A DNA stretch of 11,774 bases from Conidiobolus incongruus B7586. Its lineage: Eukaryota; Entomophthoromycota; Entomophthoromycetes; Entomophthorales; Conidiobolaceae. Positions within the stretch are counted from its first letter, which is position 1; each line of letters starts with the position of its first letter. Positions 6,082 through 11,774 of this stretch are shown one piece after another. The stretch lies in the NCBI GenBank assembly GCA_000697335.1, contig JNEM01013310.1, forward strand, positions 1 to 11,774, in the 5' to 3' direction. A model generated the notes under the pieces. The model made no database searches and was not told the DNA's origin. It saw nothing but the letters and a program-made list of their open reading frames with translations. The translations under genes were made by a program, and so were the position numbers.

Positions 6082-8180
6082 TGTCATCACTATGTGTTTT
6101 TTTAACAATTTGTTGGTTTAATGGCCTTATTCTCTCATAATTCAATAAATTTTATCAATTGAAATTGACATTTCCAAATTTTTTTTTGATAAATTTATGA
6201 TAACAACTTATGATTAAAAATTAAAAATGGATAAAATGAACTCAAATAGGGAATTATTCAGGGTCTATAACTAGGTAATTAAGGAGTAATCATAGTCTAT
6301 TCAATTCCAAAGTTCAAGATCCTAATTGATTTTTAAATACTAAATATGAATCATTCCTTGAAATTTTTTGAACTATATTAAAAATTAGATCAATTATTTG
6401 ATCATCATGATGTCATATATCATTACCTGTAAAATTTTTTAGAACAAAGTTCAAGATTTTTCTAGGGTTTTATAGGTTATTGATAATTGTTGACTCTAAA
6501 ATCATCTCCATAATTTCAAATATAAATGATATTTTTCAAAAGTTAAATCGCGATTATTTTAACCATATTCACTAGATTAACTTATTTGGTAAGTGAATCC
6601 TGTGCAGTTTTTTGCTTACATTACCAAAGAATTTGTAAGTTTCTAAATCCTGATTTAAAAATAATATCGGATTATTAACTTAATATATCAATCAATCAAT
6701 AAATATTTTGAAATTCTCCCCTATATTTACTATGATTATTCTCAATATTGAATTATCAAAAAGCGAAGGGATATTAAGTATTCAAATTTTTGAATTTCAA
6801 AAAAACATCATCAAATATATTGAAAAGATGACATCATCCCTAAATACCCGTATTATAAAAAATTGTATTAACTTTATTTAGGAAAATGGATTGATGATAC
6901 ATATTAAAAAATTTTATCAAGTAATATATTAATAGATGATTGATATGTTTTAGTCCAGTTTAATTTGAAAATGTTATATTGTTTAAGTAATATAATTTTT
7001 TTTATTTAATTATTATAAATTTGGATTTAAGGTTACTGATTAATTATAATCATTATCATTTTTCAAGTTAATTTACTTATATCATTTAGTTCAGTAATAT
7101 TGGCAATAAATATATAACTACATTATAAAACAATATGAATGATGTATATTACTAATCAAACATTAAAATTAGCTAGATATTTATTAAGTTTTTATCAAGG
7201 ATTAATAATATTATTAAAATCAATACAATTACTAATTCTCAAGATATTAATCAGTTAATATTATTAATACAGATTCAATATTTTATCCTTTGATGATCAA
7301 CTTCAAATCATTGTTTTACTAATTAATCATTTATTACTATATTTGTTTTAATTAAATATATTTCAAAATAGTTAATTGAATTTTAATCAATTTTTTATAT
7401 AATTTTCATTTTAAAGAAAATGAAATCATATTTGTGATTATTAACATAGTACTCTTGATACTCCGATTTTTTGAATTGATTAATAATTTAATTATTAAAA
7501 TATTAATAAAGCCAATAATATATTTAGTATTCTTCTATTATAATAATAATGGGTTAATTTTATCATAAATATTCATAAGATTTAATAATTATATGAAATT
7601 TTTTCATTCAATTTTTACCCTTTATTTATTTCGTCAAAATAATTTTCCCTATTATTAACTAAATTTGAAATAAATATATATTTTCTAAAAATTCTATCAT
7701 TTTATTTAATATTGATATAAAATTCTGTTATTATTTAAGAATTATGATTAATTGATTATTCAATTTTTTACAGGTGTTATAATCAATTAATATAAATGAT
7801 GATTATTATGTTATTGAAATTGAAAGTAATCGATCTGATTAAAATTTACATATTCTATAATATATTGTTAATCTAAATGTTTGATTTTATTTTTGATATA
7901 AATTTAATATTAAAAACATAAAAATTGGGAAATATATTAATTAGGTATCAAACTGCAATATGTTAGTTTTAATATTGAATCATTTTTTGTATACGATTTA
8001 ATCTGGATCACAATTTCCAAACTTAAATTTTAAAATAACATTTGGAAATGAATATAAATTTGATTAAGTGAGAAAAAAATGAAATTTTAATATATATTGA
8101 TAATTATCATTTGAAATATATTACCATTTTAGTTTAACCATATATTTATGAAGTTTATGATTTAGTAATTTATAGTCTTA

Positions 8181-8196
8181 TAATAATAATAATAAT
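8181..8196. repeat. (TAA)5 microsatellite
   Basis: TAATAATAATAATAAT, a plain trinucleotide run in AT-rich DNA, followed by a short palindromic TTAATATTATT. Confidence 0.6.
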
Positions 8197-8511
8197 TAAT
8201 ATTATTGAATACATTTTAAAATCTCAACATTGTTAATTGATATTATTTGTAAATTAAAACCATTAAAAGATTTGAGTATAATTTACTATCATATTAATAA
8301 TAGTTAAAATAGATTTGACATATTTGATAACCTAATTATATCAAATGATCTCTAATATTATGAATATTATCTAATGAAATTATGAACATTTCGATATTCT
8401 TTATAGTTAATTAATTATTAATGATAAAATAATCAGACATTATAATATTCACAAGGAAATTTAATTCTGTTATAAATATTGTTCTATCTTTGTAACTAGG
8501 TTCTATTTACA

Positions 8512-8526
8512 CTAATTGTCAATTAG
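8512..8526. repeat. 15-bp palindrome
   Basis: CTAATTG-T-CAATTAG, perfect 7-bp arms around one base, inside a slightly GC-richer pocket (about 8480-8580) of the desert. Confidence 0.4.
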
Positions 8527-10680
8527 CAATCGCTGTAAGAGATTTTAAACGTTGGGAATTAGAATAATTCATCATTTGAATCAATTGATGGATTAGTTAT
8601 ATTTTTCAAGTATCATGTAAATATTGAATTAGGTAATAGAGGATGAAATAACAAACAATTCTTACTTAACTAATAAAGCAATGTATTATTAAATTTGTGT
8701 CGAAACAGATCTTTGACATGATAAATTATCTAATAAATATTTTTTCCTGAAAGGAACAATTGTTGAATAAATATATTTCATAATATAATGTTAAGTTAAA
8801 TAATGAGTAGTCATGAAATTTTAGTTATCAGATTTATATATTAAAAAATCTTTAATAAAATGTTTTGTCTAGTATATTAAACTTATACAATAATTATTGA
8901 TGATATATACTCAAGAAAATTAATAATATGTATCAGTTTAAACTCTAAATTTAAAAACAGCAATTTTTTTGAATCATTAATATATAACTGTGAGTAAATA
9001 TACTTTGTTTTAATTTTTTGTGAAATACTTCTCAGGTAAAAAAGAATCCAAAATTAATATTGATCATGTTTGATAACCCATTTCCATCAAACATTAATCG
9101 ATTTACAATTGACTAAATAATATCAATTTTACACAAATTCAACAATTATTATATGATATTATATATTAGTTAGGATATATATTAGATAGTTTAACAATTA
9201 ACAACGTTTGAATACCTCAATCATTAATATTCATTCACAAATGATTAATATTAAAAATTGATTATTACCCTATATATTTATTGGGTAACAATTACTAATT
9301 GAAAAATTGGTATAAATTATAATTCAAATTAGGGTATATATATTTAATATATTTAATAATTTTTTCAAATCTTATTATATCATACCAAGCCGTAAATCTA
9401 ATAATATTAAGATCATGTACTGAGAATATATATATATTATTGATTTATTTCATTGGTATCAAATTTTAAATTCATATAAAATTATACAACAAAAATCAAA
9501 TATAGAAGATTAATTGAACTATAATACTATGTATAACTCATATTTATTTAGCTACAAATTACTGTTAATATATAAATAGAGATATCACAATTTTACAGAT
9601 AATAGATTATTTAACCTTGATTATCCAAATCTATATTATATTTAAATTGCACTCATAGTGCTATGTTATTGGTTTATGATAATAATGCTAAAATACAGGT
9701 AAAAATTATTTAATATAGATTAAAACTATAAACTCATAAATTGATTAAAATTTTCAATTAAATATTTTATAACATATTATTCTTTCATATTTATTGTGAA
9801 TAATTAATTAATAAATTTTATTCACCTTATAAGATCAACTATATATTTTATAATAGATTAAAAATTTTAACTTATAAATTTTTTAATAATTTATATCCCA
9901 ATTATTATATCTTCAATATTTTTAATTTATTATTCCCTAATTTATTATATTGAACATTTGTAAAAAATTACTCACATAAATTAGAACTATAATTATAATA
10001 TAATAACAAATTATTAATAGTTTTATTCAAGAATAAAAAAAAGTTTAATATATATTATTCCAAAAAAGGAATTAGTTGAAAGAATAATTATATATTTGTA
10101 AGGTTAGATAATTTATTAATATACTCATAATCTTTTGATTTATGATTTTTAAAAAAGAATCAACTATAAAAAAGTAATATTTTTTAATTCTCAGAATAAA
10201 CTCAAATATACCCAAAGTTGATTTTACTTTTCAAATTTGTGGTTTGTTATTAGTATTGAAATTAAGTAATGGTATAATTTTAAACTTAATATTAAATAAA
10301 TAAATTAATATATAATATATAAAAATTAATGAATAATATAAAATTAATAGCTTCTTTTATGATTAATAACTTTTTTTTGTACTTTTAGTAAACTTTTAAT
10401 ACTTAAAAAATAATTCTTTTTATTAAAGATTGAAATTTGATATTTTACAAATTTAATTTGTTTACAAGAATTTTTTTCCTACAAGCTGTTTTTTTGATTA
10501 TTTAAAACAATTATAATTATATAGGTTATAATTAAATAAATATATTAGATGTGGTAACTCTCTTTATTTTTTTTAAAAAAATTTTTATAATTTTAACTTT
10601 ATATATTTTATAATTATTATGTAAAATAATAAGTATTTTTAATTTATATTAAAATTATTATTTAAAAATTATTTTATTTT

Positions 10681-10960
10681 GTAAGCGTAGTGGTAGTTAA
10701 ACTAATATAGTGCAGAGGAAGACTTAATATAAAAGTAGTGTGGCGCAGAACGTGGTAATATAACGTGGCTGTAGCGTGCAAGTGTAAACAAAGTTTAATT
10801 AAGCTTCGAACTAGGATGAGTCACTGATATATTAAGATTTATATTAGGTAGTGCCAATATCCTACAATATTGACAGAATATAGTCTCAATCTTAGAAATA
10901 GTGTAAAAGTAAAAAATAGTAAGAATTGAGAGGAAAAAAAGAGGAACCTAGTTTATTAGA
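10681..10960. other. GC-richer, G-skewed island in the AT desert; candidate non-coding RNA or old insertion
   Basis: The first 120 bp hold 33 G and 12 C (about 37% GC), against 2 G/C in the preceding 60 bp. No coding frame is evident on either strand. In AT-rich genomes such islands often mark structured RNAs. Seen in it: TGGCGCAG and, about 55 bp on, GCTTCGAAC, loosely like the A and B boxes of a tRNA-type Pol III promoter; also TGCAGAGGAAG followed by GTG..CAGAACGTGGTAATA and TAGCGT, loosely like the 530-loop region of small-subunit rRNA. Neither match is good enough to name it: the 530-loop core is altered and its flanking stem does not pair. A relic of a transposable element is also possible. 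Confidence 0.4.
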
Positions 10961-11774
10961 TAATTTAAAACTATTTATACAATTAATTTAACTATATAAG
11001 TATAAATTAATCATATAATTTATAGTTAATTGGATTATATAAAAATGTATATAAGAATTTAGAGAACTAGTCTCTTAACATATTTAAAAAATAATATATA
11101 ATTTACTATTAGTTAATTTTCCTTGAGATATTAAATAAAAGAACTATATATAATTATAATTTATAATAATAATTAATATTTGCCTATATTTAAAATATTT
11201 ATTTATTAAGATTTATAAAAGGGATTAATTTAACTTAATTTAATATCTTGTTTTATTTTTAAATCAAAAATTATATAAAAGAAATTAAGATTTATTATTA
11301 TAAGTATTCATTATAAAAACTTTTATTTTTAGTTATATTTTAATAAGTTTAGTTTAACTATAATTACTTTAATTTTCTTTTAAGCTTTTATTATTTTATA
11401 AGGTATTTATTTTATATTTTTATTAATTAATTTAAGTTTAAACTTAAGTAAATATAACATACTTATATAATTAATATTAAATTACTTTAATAATTTCTTA
11501 ATAGAAATAAAAAGGTATTTTTCAATATATTTTTTTATTTTATTAATAAATAAAAGATTCACAATAGAAATTAATTTTTTAAATTTTGGAAAATTTTAAA
11601 TAATATCCCTTTTAGCTTTAAAATCACAAATCTAACAATATATGGTAATTTTAGATAAAATATTATCTTTATAAACTATTTATAAGTTTTAAATGATTTT
11701 AAAAGGTTAATATTTAAGTTTTAAAGTTATAAAAATAAAAGCCTTTTGATAATTATAGTTTAGTTTAAATATAA
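10961..11774. other. Extremely AT-rich right edge, no gene seen
   Basis: About 7-12% GC on the lines counted. Homopolymer and ATTTA-type sequence with no recognisable gene. Contains a 5-bp-stem hairpin (AGAGA-ACTAG-TCTCT, 11061-11075) and a 16-bp perfect palindrome at 11432-11447. Confidence 0.5.
11432..11447. repeat. 16-bp perfect palindrome
   Basis: TTAAGTTTAAACTTAA, centred on GTTTAAAC. No known role is assigned. Confidence 0.5.

Larger units (their letters stand above)
6250..10680. other. AT-rich gene desert
   Basis: Roughly 4.4 kb at about 15-20% GC by eye on sample lines, drifting lower towards the right. No frame with recognisable motifs, no tRNA and no obvious transposon ends on either strand. 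Local structures noted: a hairpin at 6585-6628, a (TAA)n run at 8181-8196, a 15-bp palindrome at 8512-8526, and AT-dinucleotide runs near 9425-9436. Small exons could hide here as they do in ICT1, but I found none by GC or motif. Confidence 0.55.

Noticed and set aside
6081-6140. 19-codon ORF MSSLCVFLTICWFNGLILS right after the second CCAAT block
   Set aside because: Hydrophobic and signal-peptide-like, but it ends at once, has no good donor site and no recognisable continuation; random AT-rich codons give this easily.
9425-9436. AT-dinucleotide run as an origin or recombination site
   Set aside because: Such runs are common throughout this AT-rich window; nothing singles it out.
10903-11080. 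Possible solo LTR (stretch from TGTAAAAG to CTCTTAACA with a TATATAAG word)
   Set aside because: No matching target-site duplication, no second copy in the window and no internal retroelement sequence; ends chosen by eye in AT-rich DNA are not evidence.

Overview
The window reads as nuclear DNA of an AT-rich eukaryote, most likely an early-diverging (zygomycete-grade) fungus. The evidence is short GT-AG introns of 53-67 bp in the two intron-bearing genes, genes that are clearly richer in GC than their surroundings, intergenic DNA of roughly 10-25% GC by eye, and an intact gene for a mitochondrial ribosome-rescue factor. That last gene argues against lineages that lack a mitochondrial ribosome, such as gut chytrids with hydrogenosomes. 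The lineage is inferred from gene style and protein resemblance; no marker here fixes the species.

Layout: (1) 1-1339, plus strand: the C-terminal 427 residues of a TTC7/Ypp1-type TPR protein, split by one 53-bp intron. It is open at the left edge, so the gene starts outside the window. (2) 1446-2230, minus strand: a complete five-exon gene for an ICT1/MRPL58-type GGQ peptidyl-tRNA hydrolase of 182 residues. Its exons are too short to stand out as a long open frame, and I rebuilt it from splice sites and family motifs. It lies tail-to-tail with the TPR gene, with only 106 bp between the stop codons. (3) 2231-4640: about 2.4 kb without a recognisable gene, very AT-rich up to about 3420 and richer and more complex after that. 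(4) 4641-5383, plus strand: promoter, leader and a single long open frame for a 137-residue CREB/ATF-type bZIP factor. The promoter has CCAAT boxes in both orientations, two TATA-like boxes and CRE half-sites. (5) 5384-6250: 3' region ending near a second copy of the promoter's C-rich CCAAT block. (6) 6250-11774: a gene desert whose GC content falls towards the right. It is interrupted by a G-skewed, GC-richer island at about 10681-10960 that may be a non-coding RNA or an old insertion.

The three proteins do not form a pathway. The TTC7/Ypp1 protein helps hold PI 4-kinase at the plasma membrane, the ICT1 protein frees stalled mitochondrial ribosomes, and the bZIP protein is a nuclear regulator. 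The most interesting signals are regulatory: seven CCAATCA boxes confined to the 2.4 kb around the bZIP gene, possible self-regulation through CRE half-sites, and the island near the right edge.
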